A DNA stretch of 64,000 nt from Maliibacterium massiliense. GTDB lineage: Bacteria; Bacillota; Clostridia; Christensenellales; Maliibacteriaceae. This document shows positions 1-7,552 of this stretch, piece by piece. The stretch covers positions 992,001-1,056,000 of the forward strand of contig NZ_LR026983.1 of assembly GCF_900604345.1 (NCBI RefSeq), given 5' to 3'. A program made the position numbers and the translations under genes. Within the stretch, counting starts at the first letter, position 1. Every line of letters starts with the position of its first letter. The notes below the pieces were generated by a model. The model ran no database searches, was not told the DNA's origin, and worked only from the letters and a program-made list of their open reading frames with translations.

Positions 1-106
1 TGACGATTGCCTTCTTCTTCGCCGCCTCCCGCTGCGTGCGCACCTTGCCTGAAAGCGCCGCGTAAAAGGGCGCGAGCGGCGTTTTTTTCTTTTCCTGTCT
101 TTGCAT
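1..106 (-). CDS. Start of a phage-region gene, cut by the left edge
   Basis: An open frame of 35 codons begins with ATG at 106 and runs off the left edge of the window. The start is preceded by a clear AAGGAG ribosome binding site about 9 bases upstream, so this is a real gene start rather than chance frame. The visible N-terminus (MQRQEKK..) is basic and lysine-rich. It lies downstream of the terminase large subunit on the same strand, which is where phages usually place the portal or an accessory head gene. That position is the only hint to function; no domain can be seen in 35 residues. Confidence 0.5.
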   Translation of the reverse strand, partial: MQRQEKKKTPLAPFYAALSGKVRTQREAAKKKAIV

Positions 107-110
107 GGGT

Positions 111-296
111 TCACTCCTTTTCGTACGGCGGTGCCTGGCGCGTGCGCACCCGGATAATGTTGGGAATGCTGCGTGCCCTGCGCCCGTCTGCGGGCGGGAG
201 CGCGTCCCCGCGCAGGCGTGCCCGCTCCCCGCGGTGGCAGCGTGCCTGCAGGAGCAGCGCCGCAATGCCCGCGATGGCCACAATCCATGTCTGCAA
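111..296 (-). CDS. Small membrane-anchored phage-region protein
   Basis: A 61-codon frame starts at TTG 296, with AAGGAG lying about 11 bases upstream, just after the terminase stop codon at 317. The first 18 residues (WIVAIAGIAALLL) form one hydrophobic segment and the rest is strongly basic. The stop codon lies inside the ribosome binding site of the next gene, as in compact phage late operons. No family is recognised. The TTG start and short length make it uncertain; it might be a non-coding spacer. Confidence 0.35.
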   Translation of the reverse strand: MQTWIVAIAGIAALLLQARCHRGERARLRGDALPPADGRRARSIPNIIRVRTRQAPPYEKE

Positions 297-316
297 GTAT
301 GCGTCCTCTCCTTTCT

Positions 317-1783
317 CTAGCGCATGGGCCGGCCCAAGGCTGCCGCCAGGCGCATCTTATCGCGCGCAATCTCACTGGGCTGCGGTTTGGGCGCCCTGGC
401 GGGCTCTGGCCGGCTCATGATGTAGTAACGCAGATCGTCCATCGCGTGGTCGTCCACCTTGCGCGGCCCCTCCTGCCCCTCGGCAAAGCGGTATTTTTTA
501 AACTCCTGGATCATCTGCGGGCAGTTGCTGCACACAAAAAGCCGGGGCCTGCCCCGCGGCCAGCGAAGGTGATCGGTGGCGGGGCGCAGTGCGAGGTATT
601 CCCGCACGCGCTGGATGCCGCTCCACCGGTCGCGCCGCTGGGGCATGACGGCCGAAATGCCGTGGTCCGCAAAGAGCTCCGCCGCCGAGCGCTCGCCTGC
701 AAGGGTGCGCTGGTGCACAGCCGGATCAAACAGCGCGCGCAGGCGCCGCTGGCTGTCACGGGGCCAGTGCAGCTGCCTGGCGATGGCGTCGATCGCGCGG
801 GCGTGACGCTCCACCGTCCAGCCGCTCTGGTAGTGCTCGGCCACCACGTAGACGTTGCCGTCGCCGTCGCAGGCGTAAAAGTGGCAGGCGAGCGGGTTGA
901 CCAGCCCCGGGTCAATGCTGATGCGGTCCTTCCACGCATCGGGCACGTCAAAGGGTTCGATCACGTGGATGTCCTCGTCAAACTCGGGATACACCAGCCC
1001 GCTGCCCGCCATAAAGTGGCCCAGCGCGCGGCTCTCCAACTCGCGTTTGGAGAGTGCGCGGGCCATGCGCTGCTTCTCCGCCTCAGGCAGAAAGGGGTTG
1101 TCGTCCCACTGCATGCGGATGTGCCACATCTCCGGATCGTCGTGCACGTTGAGGTACACCAGCTCGTGCACCCAGGTCAGGCCAAGCAGCGGGGTCATGG
1201 TGCCCCAGATATCGCCCTGCCGGTCGAGCACGCGCATCAGGCACTCCTTGTAGATGTCCTCGGGCGGCTCCTCGTCAAACCACACGTAATCCAAGCTCGC
1301 CCCCTGGAACTTGCCGCGTCCCTGGTCACACGACTTAAAACCGATGCGCGACTTGCCGCCGCAGGCGCTGTACACCTCGATGTAATCGATGACGCCGCCG
1401 GAAGGATCCCCCTTTTTGCCCTGGCGCATCACCACCTGCGCGATCCACTCAGGCGGCAGGTAGTCCATCACCTTGCGCTGGGCCACGTCGCGCTGCACCT
1501 CGTGGGTGAGGGATACCACCCAGCCGTGCGTGGCGCGCGCGATCCTGCGGTAGGGATGAATCCCCCGCGCAAACCAGATCGCCTCCACCGCGCCGCACTC
1601 GGTCTTGCCGCTGCGGTTGCCGCCGAACACCCAGCGGTTACGCTTGCCGCAGCGGTGAAAGGTCAGCTGTTTTTCATGGCGCAGCGCGCCGGTATTGTAG
1701 GCATCGATTCTGCGCATGCGCTGCCTGCGGCGCATCTCGGCCTCCACAGCGCGCAGGCGCGCGAGTTTTGCGCTTTGGCTCAC
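317..1783 (-). CDS. Phage terminase large subunit
   Basis: This is the ATP-driven DNA packaging motor and nuclease of a tailed phage or prophage, 488 residues. The Walker A loop GGNRSGKT lies near residue 45 and the Walker B strand reads DYVWFDEE near residue 130. The C-terminal nuclease half shows acidic positions in SIDPG, LFDPA and DDHAMDDLRYY. The start is GTG at 1783, overlapping the TGA of the small subunit as GTGA, with GGAGGAGGCGCAGGAGCA just upstream. A longer frame extends further 5' on this strand, but that part is only the shadow of the small subunit gene. It sits in a minus-strand late gene series and looks intact, with no frameshift. Confidence 0.93.
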   Translation of the reverse strand: MSQSAKLARLRAVEAEMRRRQRMRRIDAYNTGALRHEKQLTFHRCGKRNRWVFGGNRSGKTECGAVEAIWFARGIHPYRRIARATHGWVVSLTHEVQRDVAQRKVMDYLPPEWIAQVVMRQGKKGDPSGGVIDYIEVYSACGGKSRIGFKSCDQGRGKFQGASLDYVWFDEEPPEDIYKECLMRVLDRQGDIWGTMTPLLGLTWVHELVYLNVHDDPEMWHIRMQWDDNPFLPEAEKQRMARALSKRELESRALGHFMAGSGLVYPEFDEDIHVIEPFDVPDAWKDRISIDPGLVNPLACHFYACDGDGNVYVVAEHYQSGWTVERHARAIDAIARQLHWPRDSQRRLRALFDPAVHQRTLAGERSAAELFADHGISAVMPQRRDRWSGIQRVREYLALRPATDHLRWPRGRPRLFVCSNCPQMIQEFKKYRFAEGQEGPRKVDDHAMDDLRYYIMSRPEPARAPKPQPSEIARDKMRLAAALGRPMR

Positions 1784-2313
1784 TGCTCCTGCGCCTCCTC
1801 CCCGTCCAGCGCCTGCCGCAGGCGCGTCCGTTCCTGCTGCAGCGCCTCGTCGCTCCAGTGGCAAAGGCTCTCCTGCGCCTCTGCGCACTCCTCCTGCCAG
1901 CGGTCCTTCGCGCGGTTGCTCAGCCACAGCCGCAGCGCGGCCAGGTCGGGCGGGCGCTCCTTCTCCACCACCTTGGTCACCACCATGCGCTGCTCGGTGC
2001 CGCCCTGACCGTCGGGCACCGCGCGCAGTTCCCGCGTGCACTCCTGGTAGCTGTAGCCCATCGCGCGCCTGCGCAGGGCCGCCTCCACCATGTACGTGCT
2101 CATCCTGCCGCGCTGCAGTGCGTGGCGCAGCGGGGCGTAGCGCATCGTGTAGCGCTCCCACGCCTCCCTGTCCACCTGCAGCATGGCGCGTATCTCTTCT
2201 TCCTCTATGCCGGATGCCGCCATATCGCCGATCACGTCGAGATACGGAGCGATCCGCGTCTTATATGTATCGCGCATCGCTGCTTTTGCCTTGGGCCGCC
2301 TCCTCTCCAGCAT
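1780..2313 (-). CDS. Phage terminase small subunit
   Basis: 177 residues. The N-terminal part (YLDVIGDMAASGIEEEEI) looks like the helix-turn-helix that binds packaging sites in small terminases. The middle (VEAALRRRAMGYSYQE) and the segment near 145 (LAALRLWLSNRAKDRW) match the conserved family pattern in which a GYxYxE block is followed by a WLxNRxxxxW block. Together with the large subunit it selects and initiates packaging of phage DNA. The stop overlaps the GTG of the large subunit by 4 bases, so the two are translationally coupled. ATG at 2313 has no obvious ribosome binding site; ATG at 2277 is an alternative start, but the RRRPK opening fits the family better with the longer form. Confidence 0.85.
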   Translation of the reverse strand: MLERRRPKAKAAMRDTYKTRIAPYLDVIGDMAASGIEEEEIRAMLQVDREAWERYTMRYAPLRHALQRGRMSTYMVEAALRRRAMGYSYQECTRELRAVPDGQGGTEQRMVVTKVVEKERPPDLAALRLWLSNRAKDRWQEECAEAQESLCHWSDEALQQERTRLRQALDGEEAQEQ

Positions 2314-2450
2314 TGTTTTGCAGGGGGCGCAAAGGGCGGCATCCGCGTTTACGCGCGTCTGCCGCCCCCTGATGGGCCTGCCTTGCTGATATCCATCCTA
2401 CACGCTGCGATGCAAGCGTGCCTGCCATGCTGCTGACAACCTGCTGTCAC

Positions 2451-2906
2451 CTACGCAAAGGGCGCAAAATCCAAATACTGGGCAAAGAGCAACACCGCGC
2501 CCGCCAGCTTGCGGTAAAACTGTCGCGTGCTGTACCCCCACTGGGCCGCCAGCGCAACCGCCGATTCGTCCCTGAGATAATACGCCTCAAGCATCCTGTA
2601 GGCCATCTCGTCAAAACGGATGTCCTCCAGCGCATCCTCCACCGCACATACCCGCGCCATGAGCGCGTCCTTCTCTGCCATCAGGCGCAGCACCCGCCGC
2701 ACGGACGTCTCCGCGTCAGGCTGTGCGCCACTGGGGCGCTCCTGCCATGTGGCGGCCCGCAGCGGCCGGGGCGCGCCCGCCATGGCCGCCTGGGCAATGC
2801 GCTTGTCCAGCAACGCAAGACGCGCCTTGCAGCGCGCGTGCTGCCGCAGCGCGCTGCGCGCCTGCGCCATGCGCTGCGGCGTCTGTTGTGTATCATTCCT
2901 CTGCAT
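2451..2906 (-). CDS. Phage late-gene regulator-like protein (sigma-70 region 4 / ArpU type)
   Basis: 151 residues. The first two thirds are predicted helical and coiled-coil-like. The C-terminus (RDESAVALAAQWGYSTRQFYRKL) reads as a helix-turn-helix of the sigma-70 region 4 type found in phage late transcription activators. ATG 2906 is preferred because AAGGGGG lies 9 bases upstream; a TTG 27 bases earlier lacks a site. It stands directly upstream of the terminase genes, the usual place for a regulator that switches on packaging and head genes. The family assignment rests on position and the helix-turn-helix pattern, not on a full-length match. Confidence 0.6.
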   Translation of the reverse strand: MQRNDTQQTPQRMAQARSALRQHARCKARLALLDKRIAQAAMAGAPRPLRAATWQERPSGAQPDAETSVRRVLRLMAEKDALMARVCAVEDALEDIRFDEMAYRMLEAYYLRDESAVALAAQWGYSTRQFYRKLAGAVLLFAQYLDFAPFA

Positions 2907-2949
2907 GCAGCTATACCCCCTTATCACTGCCAAAATGCACGTTATACGC

Positions 2950-2979
2950 AGTATACAAGCCCAAAAGAGGCGTATTCAA
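2950..2979 (-). promoter_or_regulatory. Promoter of the phage late regulator
   Basis: On the minus strand a -35 TTGAAT (2974-2979) and a -10 TATACT (2950-2955) are separated by 18 bases, about 45 bases upstream of ATG 2906. The match is good for a housekeeping sigma factor. Confidence 0.5.
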
Positions 2980-3023
2980 GCAATATATACCCTCTTTTCG
3001 CCGTTTATCGGCAAGGATGGCTA

Positions 3024-3052
3024 TTTTCAGGCGAAACAAATTGCTGTACAAT
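3024..3052 (+). promoter_or_regulatory. Possible promoter of the DUF3006 gene
   Basis: TTTTCA (3024-3029) and TACAAT (3047-3052) are 17 bases apart, about 40 bases before the DUF3006 start. The -35 matches consensus at only 4 of 6 positions. Confidence 0.4.
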
Positions 3053-3093
3053 CATAGCAAAGTCGTCACAATAGGTATCAAGGGGGTGGGCGC

Positions 3094-3315
3094 ATGCCGT
3101 GGTTTGTCATCGACCGTTTTGCGGGCGGAGAGGCGTTTTTGGAGGACGCAGCGCGTCACATGCGCCGCGTGCCGCGCAGCGTGTTGCCCAAGGGTGCCGC
3201 ACCCGGCGACGTGCTGCAGCAGGAGGCAGACGGCGCCTACCGGCTGGACGCAGAAAAGACGGCTGCGCGCAAGGCGCGCGTGGCGGAAAAAATGCGCCTT
3301 CTCTGGAAGGATTGA
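3094..3315 (+). CDS. DUF3006 domain protein
   Basis: A 73-residue protein that fits DUF3006 from end to end: it opens with WFVIDRF, has the central LPKGAAPGDVL block, and ends in a charged helix (DAEKTAARKARVAEKM). AAGGGGG lies 9 bases before ATG 3094. Members of this family are small soluble proteins of unknown biochemical role; in Bacillota they are often found beside secreted or DNA-uptake-type metallo-beta-lactamase genes, but no such neighbour is seen here. It is on the opposite strand to the prophage genes and ends at a strong terminator, so it marks the transition from prophage to chromosomal genes. Confidence 0.8.
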   Translation: MPWFVIDRFAGGEAFLEDAARHMRRVPRSVLPKGAAPGDVLQQEADGAYRLDAEKTAARKARVAEKMRLLWKD

Positions 3316-3365
3316 CCCAAGGGGGACGCGCGCGCCCCTGCATCTTTTTTATTTCAGCGCATCAA

Positions 3366-3399
3366 AAAAGCGCCTTTGCACGATTGCAAAGGCGCTTTT
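3366..3399. terminator. Bidirectional terminator
   Basis: A perfect 15-base stem (3366-3380 with 3385-3399) closes on a 4-base CGAT loop. It gives T runs on both strands and serves the DUF3006 gene and the convergent surface-protein gene. Confidence 0.85.
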
Positions 3400-3421
3400 A
3401 TCCGTTGCTTAGCGCTTTCTA

Positions 3422-5371
3422 TCACCATTTGCGCTGCGGCGGCCAGGGATCGTCGTCCGTATCGCCGCGCGCAGGCCCGCCCTGGGGCGCGTCGGGACGC
3501 CGCACCGGCCTTACCGGCCGGCGGGGGCGCTGCGGTGGCTGGTCGTAACGGTCCTGCGGGTTCTCCTCCCACTGCTGCGGGGGGGCGTCCTCCCACTGCT
3601 CCGCCGCAAAGTCGTCGTCCGTATCCATGTCCAACTCGTCAATGTAGGGGCCGTCCTGCAGGTCCTCCTCTTCGTAATTGTCAAAGTCGTCGTCACGATA
3701 GACCGGCTCGCTGTCATTATACACGTCGTCCATGTACTGCGGCCCGTCGTCCACGTAGCCGTCGTCCGCATCGTCGTCAAAGAATTCGTCCTGGTCGTAG
3801 TCCATCTCGCGGCGCAGCGCGCCGTTGTAATCGCGGTCCTGACCGTACGCATCGCCGCGCCGGGCGTCCGTGCCAAAGGGCGCATTGCCGCGCGCGCTCT
3901 TCTTGCCGCCGCGCTGCTTGGCCTTCTTTTCCTGCACCATCAGCACCGCAAATACCACGCCGCCTGCCACCAGCAGGAAGCCCACAATGATCAGCAGCGT
4001 CCACAGCCAGCCCAGGTTGCTCTTTTTTTCTTCCTCTTGGGGCTGCTCATCCTCAGGCGCACCCACGGTAAAGCTGATGGCCGCCGCGCCCGCGGTCAGC
4101 TCGTTTCCGCCCGCGTCCTTGACGATCAGCTCATAGCGCTTGGTGCCGCTTTCTTTGACCTCGATCTCTCGCTCTTGGGTGGATTTCCCTGGCGCCAGCT
4201 TCGTCAGGTCAAACAGCTTGTCGCCGTCCACCTCGCGCACGTACATGCTCATCTCCATGGGCACGCTGCGGGGGTTGTTGAAGGTAAAGGTCAGCTTGAC
4301 CTTACCCGCTTCGTCCAGCTGGGTCTTGTCGGCCTTGACTTCCATATCCACGCGCACCGAGTCAGTGGTTACCTTCACGCTGAACTGCGCCTGGGTGGAG
4401 GCGGAGTAGTCGCGTCCGTCGCTGCCCTTGCCCGCAACCGAGAGGGTGTAGTTCCCCTCCTCGCCCATGGTGAATTTGTATTCAAAGGGCACTTCCTGGC
4501 CCGCGGGCACCGTTACGTTAGAAAACGCGGTGTTGCCAAAGGAGTCCGTGCCGTTTACGCCGGTGATGTCTACATTGCCCTGGTTGGAGAGTGTGCCCTT
4601 GATGGTGACCTCCTCGCCGGCGGCCACCTCGGTTGCGGAGGGCGTCACGGCCACTGAGAGATTGCCGCTCGCCTTCTGCACGGTCACAATGCCGCTTTGG
4701 GCGCTCACCTGCTGCCCGCCCACGCTGGCGGTGCCGGTGACGTTGACCTGCGCGTTGAATGTGTCGCTGAAGGTGTACTGCGCGCTCAGCTCCTTGCTGG
4801 CGCCCGGCTCCAGCGTAAAGCCGCCGCCCAGCGAGCCGATTTTGGCGTCCGTGGCGGTGATGTTTTTGATGGCCACGTCGCCGGTGTTGGTCACCACGCA
4901 CTTGTACGTCAGCTTGGTGCCCTCTGCCACGGGTTTATCCGCGCCCTCAATGGTCAGCTCCGCCTTGAGCGCGGGCTGGTACTGCTTTTTTTTGATGGTT
5001 GCCGTCGCCGCGCCGGCGTAGCCGTCGCACTTCACCTCAAAGTTGATCACGCCGCTATCCAGCTCGCTTTGAGAGACGCTGTAGCTCTCGATCACTTCCG
5101 TGGCCGAGGCGCCTGCCGCAATCGTGCCAAAGGAGAGCTCCGCCTTGCTGTTTTTCACCAGCACGCTTTCCACAATCTCATTGGTGGTGTTGCGCACCGT
5201 CACCGTTATCTTTACATTGCCCGGCTCCGCCATGGCGCCCGGCTCGACGCTGATGGTCGTCTTGAGCGGCGCGTCCGCCTTGACAACCGGCTGCGGCAGC
5301 AGCGGCGCGCAAAGGCCGCACAGCAGCACCATCGCCAGCGTCCATATCATCAGACGTTTACCCATTCCCAT
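3422..5371 (-). CDS. Membrane-anchored surface protein with Ig-like (CARDB/DUF11-type) repeats and acidic cytoplasmic tail
   Basis: 649 residues. A signal peptide (MIWTLAMVLLCGLCAPLLPQ) is followed by about four beta-rich repeats between residues 35 and 440, with recurring motifs of the type VTNTGDVAIKN and LSNQGNVDITG typical of CARDB/DUF11 extracellular domains. One membrane segment (WLWTLLIIVGFLLVAGGVVF) lies near residue 460. About 165 cytoplasmic residues follow, starting basic (QRGGKKS) and becoming very rich in Asp, Tyr and Glu, ending in a Pro/Arg-rich stretch. ATG 5371 is chosen for GGAGG 10 bases upstream; a longer frame upstream has no support. An envelope-organising or adhesion role is an inference. 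The long acidic tail is unusual and could be a binding site for basic partners or a phosphorylation target. Confidence 0.7.
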   Translation of the reverse strand: MGMGKRLMIWTLAMVLLCGLCAPLLPQPVVKADAPLKTTISVEPGAMAEPGNVKITVTVRNTTNEIVESVLVKNSKAELSFGTIAAGASATEVIESYSVSQSELDSGVINFEVKCDGYAGAATATIKKKQYQPALKAELTIEGADKPVAEGTKLTYKCVVTNTGDVAIKNITATDAKIGSLGGGFTLEPGASKELSAQYTFSDTFNAQVNVTGTASVGGQQVSAQSGIVTVQKASGNLSVAVTPSATEVAAGEEVTIKGTLSNQGNVDITGVNGTDSFGNTAFSNVTVPAGQEVPFEYKFTMGEEGNYTLSVAGKGSDGRDYSASTQAQFSVKVTTDSVRVDMEVKADKTQLDEAGKVKLTFTFNNPRSVPMEMSMYVREVDGDKLFDLTKLAPGKSTQEREIEVKESGTKRYELIVKDAGGNELTAGAAAISFTVGAPEDEQPQEEEKKSNLGWLWTLLIIVGFLLVAGGVVFAVLMVQEKKAKQRGGKKSARGNAPFGTDARRGDAYGQDRDYNGALRREMDYDQDEFFDDDADDGYVDDGPQYMDDVYNDSEPVYRDDDFDNYEEEDLQDGPYIDELDMDTDDDFAAEQWEDAPPQQWEENPQDRYDQPPQRPRRPVRPVRRPDAPQGGPARGDTDDDPWPPQRKW

Positions 5372-5547
5372 GTAACAAAGGCCTCCTTTAAAAATCGTCT
5401 TTGTTATGTGCGCGCACCAGGTATGGCGGCGCAGGTGTATGTTCATATAAACAAAAGCATATGCAACCGGTCGTTTGCCGTATGCCCCGCACGCGAAGGT
5501 GCGCCGGCATACCCTGCCGACGCACACCCACTTGCGCGCGATATACT

Positions 5548-5556
5548 ATTATAGCA
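5548..5556 (-). promoter_or_regulatory. Extended -10 of the surface-protein gene
   Basis: On the minus strand TGC precedes TATAAT (5548-5553), an extended -10 element. No good -35 is visible. The leader to ATG 5371 would be about 170 bases. Confidence 0.4.
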
Positions 5557-5601
5557 TAACCGTTTCGTTCTTTGCATCCAAATTCACAAAACTGCGTGTT
5601 T

Positions 5602-6729
5602 TTACACCGTCACCCAGCGTCCAGTGCGGGCGGACTGCTTGGCGCAGGCGAGCACGTGCTGGATGTAGAGCCCATCGCGCAGCGAGGGCGCGGCGGGCGT
5701 GCCCGCGCACACGTTCTGCAGAAAATTGTAGAGGCACTGCACATGGCTGCGCGTCCAGCCAGGCATGGATGTAAAGGGAGGGAATCCGCTTGCCGGCGCT
5801 GGGAACTTGCTGCGACAGGAAATCTGGGTAAACCCCTTGCGCCCGCCCAGCGGCGCGTCGGGCAGGGTGTTGTCGTAGTATTCCAGCGTGGAGATATCCC
5901 GGCCAATGCGCAGCGCGCCGTCCGCGCCGTGGATTTCCACGCGGGTCTCCCCGTCCAGCCCCGTAGGCAACATGGAGGCCTCCACCGTACCCTTGGCGCC
6001 GTTTTTCATGCGCACAATCAGGTATACCGCCTCGTTCTCGGTCGCTTCCACCAGCTTGCCGTCGGGCATGGGGCGCTTGGGATAGGCGATCTGTTCCTCG
6101 CAAAACACCGCCTCATAGGGGCCCAGCAGGTGGTAGATCATATCGAGGATATGCACGCCCATGTCCTGCAGCACGCCCCCGCCCAAAGCGGCGCTCTGTC
6201 GCCACTCCAGCGGCACGTTCGGGTCCACCAGCAGCGTGTTAAACAGCGCGCCGCGCAGGCACACGATCTTTCCCAGCGCCCCCTCCTCGATAAGCTGCTT
6301 GGCGCGCAGCATGGGCGCGGTAAAGCGGTTGTTGAGCACCATCTGCGTAATGACGCCCGCATCCTCTACCGCCTCCACCATCTGGCGCGCCTCCTGCTCG
6401 TTCATAGCCAGGGGTTTCTCACAGTAGATGTGCTTGCCCGCGCGCGCCGCCTTGATGACGGCGTCGTGGTGCAGCGCGTTGGGCGTGCAGATGTGGATGA
6501 TGTCGATATCCGGATCGTCAAAGAGTTCCTGCTCACTGCGGGCTGCGTAGCGGTAGCCGTAGGCGTCGCGGAAGGCCTCTGCGTTGGCAAAGTGGCCGGA
6601 TGCCACCCCCACCAACTCACAGGAAAACGGAAGGTTGCTGAAGTAATAGGGCAGCGTGGCGTACACATAGGAGTGCATCTTTCCCATAAAGCCGGTGCCC
6701 AGCATGCCGATACCCAGGCGTCTCTGCAT
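5602..6729 (-). CDS. Gfo/Idh/MocA family NAD(P)-dependent oxidoreductase
   Basis: 375 residues, normal for the family. The Rossmann fold opens with GMLGTGFMGKMH near residue 8. The signature CEKPLAMN, containing the catalytic-region lysine, lies near residue 105, and a C-terminal alpha/beta substrate domain follows. The enzyme would oxidise or reduce a sugar, inositol or related polyol with NAD(P); the substrate cannot be read from sequence. ATG 6729 has GGAGG 8 bases upstream. It is followed closely by no other gene on the strand and there is no sugar transporter nearby, so the context does not narrow the substrate. Confidence 0.88.
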   Translation of the reverse strand: MQRRLGIGMLGTGFMGKMHSYVYATLPYYFSNLPFSCELVGVASGHFANAEAFRDAYGYRYAARSEQELFDDPDIDIIHICTPNALHHDAVIKAARAGKHIYCEKPLAMNEQEARQMVEAVEDAGVITQMVLNNRFTAPMLRAKQLIEEGALGKIVCLRGALFNTLLVDPNVPLEWRQSAALGGGVLQDMGVHILDMIYHLLGPYEAVFCEEQIAYPKRPMPDGKLVEATENEAVYLIVRMKNGAKGTVEASMLPTGLDGETRVEIHGADGALRIGRDISTLEYYDNTLPDAPLGGRKGFTQISCRSKFPAPASGFPPFTSMPGWTRSHVQCLYNFLQNVCAGTPAAPSLRDGLYIQHVLACAKQSARTGRWVTV

Positions 6730-6772
6730 AAAAACTGCCTCCTTTTTTCAGTGGGTGATCGTGATAGAAGAA

Positions 6773-6804
6773 AAGGCCCGCAGGGGCAAACCTGGCGGGG
6801 CCTT
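6773..6804 (-). terminator. Terminator of the PAQR/hemolysin III gene
   Basis: Inverted repeat AAGGCCC / GGGCCTT (6774-6779 region with 6798-6804) followed on the minus strand by CTTTTCTTC, just after the stop at 6814. Confidence 0.6.
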
Positions 6805-6813
6805 GGAACCGTT

Positions 6814-7530
6814 TTATACGGGGAGCACATAGTGCAGCATCACCCAGAAATGGCAGAAGGAGCCCGCCATCACCAGTAGGTGAAACCACTCATGAAAGCC
6901 GAAATACTTGTTGTCGCGCCCTGGCCACTTGAGCGCGTACATCACGCCGCCTGCGGTAAAGAGCAGCCCGCCCAGCACCAGGTACAACACGCCGCCGATG
7001 GCCATGTGCGTCAAAAGTGGGTAAAAGGCAATGAGCACCATCCAGCCCATCGCGATGTAAAACGTCGAGGATATCCAGCGCGGGCAGTCAAACCAGCACA
7101 GCTTGGTCGCCATGCCCAATAGCGCTAGGCCCCATATCACACCAAAGAGCGCCCATCCCCACGGCCCGCGCATGTTGACCAGGCAGATGGGCGTATAGGT
7201 GCCGGCGATCAGCACAAAGATCATCAGGTGATCCACCTTGCGTAGCACCTGGCGCCCGCGGGGCGAGAGCGGCAGCACGTGATAGAGGGTGCTGGCGCCG
7301 TAGAGCAGCATCAAGCTGGCCCCATAGAGCGCAAACGATACAATCTTCCACGGGTCACCCTGCTGGCTCGCCAGCAGCACCAGCATGGTCAGCGCCGCCA
7401 CGCCCAATAGCAGCCCGATAAAGTGGGTCGCCGCGCTCCAGGGGCGCAGCCCATCCGATGGGGTGCGCACCTCGGCTGCGCGCTGCGGATGAGGCGTCTT
7501 TGCGTTGCGCTGCTTCACAGTAAACGTCAC
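6814..7530 (-). CDS. PAQR / hemolysin III (YqfA/TrhA) family membrane protein
   Basis: 238 residues with seven predicted membrane helices. It carries the metal-site motifs of the family: SxxxH in GASTLYH near residue 83, KVDH near 105, and the C-terminal HEWFHLLVMAGSFCHF block near 215. In bacteria this family affects membrane fluidity and energy state, and some members were first called hemolysin III; haemolysis is not implied here. The GTG start at 7530 has GAAGG six bases upstream. It lies 22 bases downstream of the next gene on the strand, so the two may share a transcript. Confidence 0.88.
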   Translation of the reverse strand: MTFTVKQRNAKTPHPQRAAEVRTPSDGLRPWSAATHFIGLLLGVAALTMLVLLASQQGDPWKIVSFALYGASLMLLYGASTLYHVLPLSPRGRQVLRKVDHLMIFVLIAGTYTPICLVNMRGPWGWALFGVIWGLALLGMATKLCWFDCPRWISSTFYIAMGWMVLIAFYPLLTHMAIGGVLYLVLGGLLFTAGGVMYALKWPGRDNKYFGFHEWFHLLVMAGSFCHFWVMLHYVLPV

Positions 7531-7552
7531 CTGTTTCCTTCAGTATTGCGGC

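Noticed and set aside
173..2008. Long plus-strand open frame (611 codons) opposite the terminase genes
   Set aside because: It is the reverse-frame shadow of TerL/TerS: composition is His/Arg/Ala/Val-rich with no domain, and there is no ribosome binding site.
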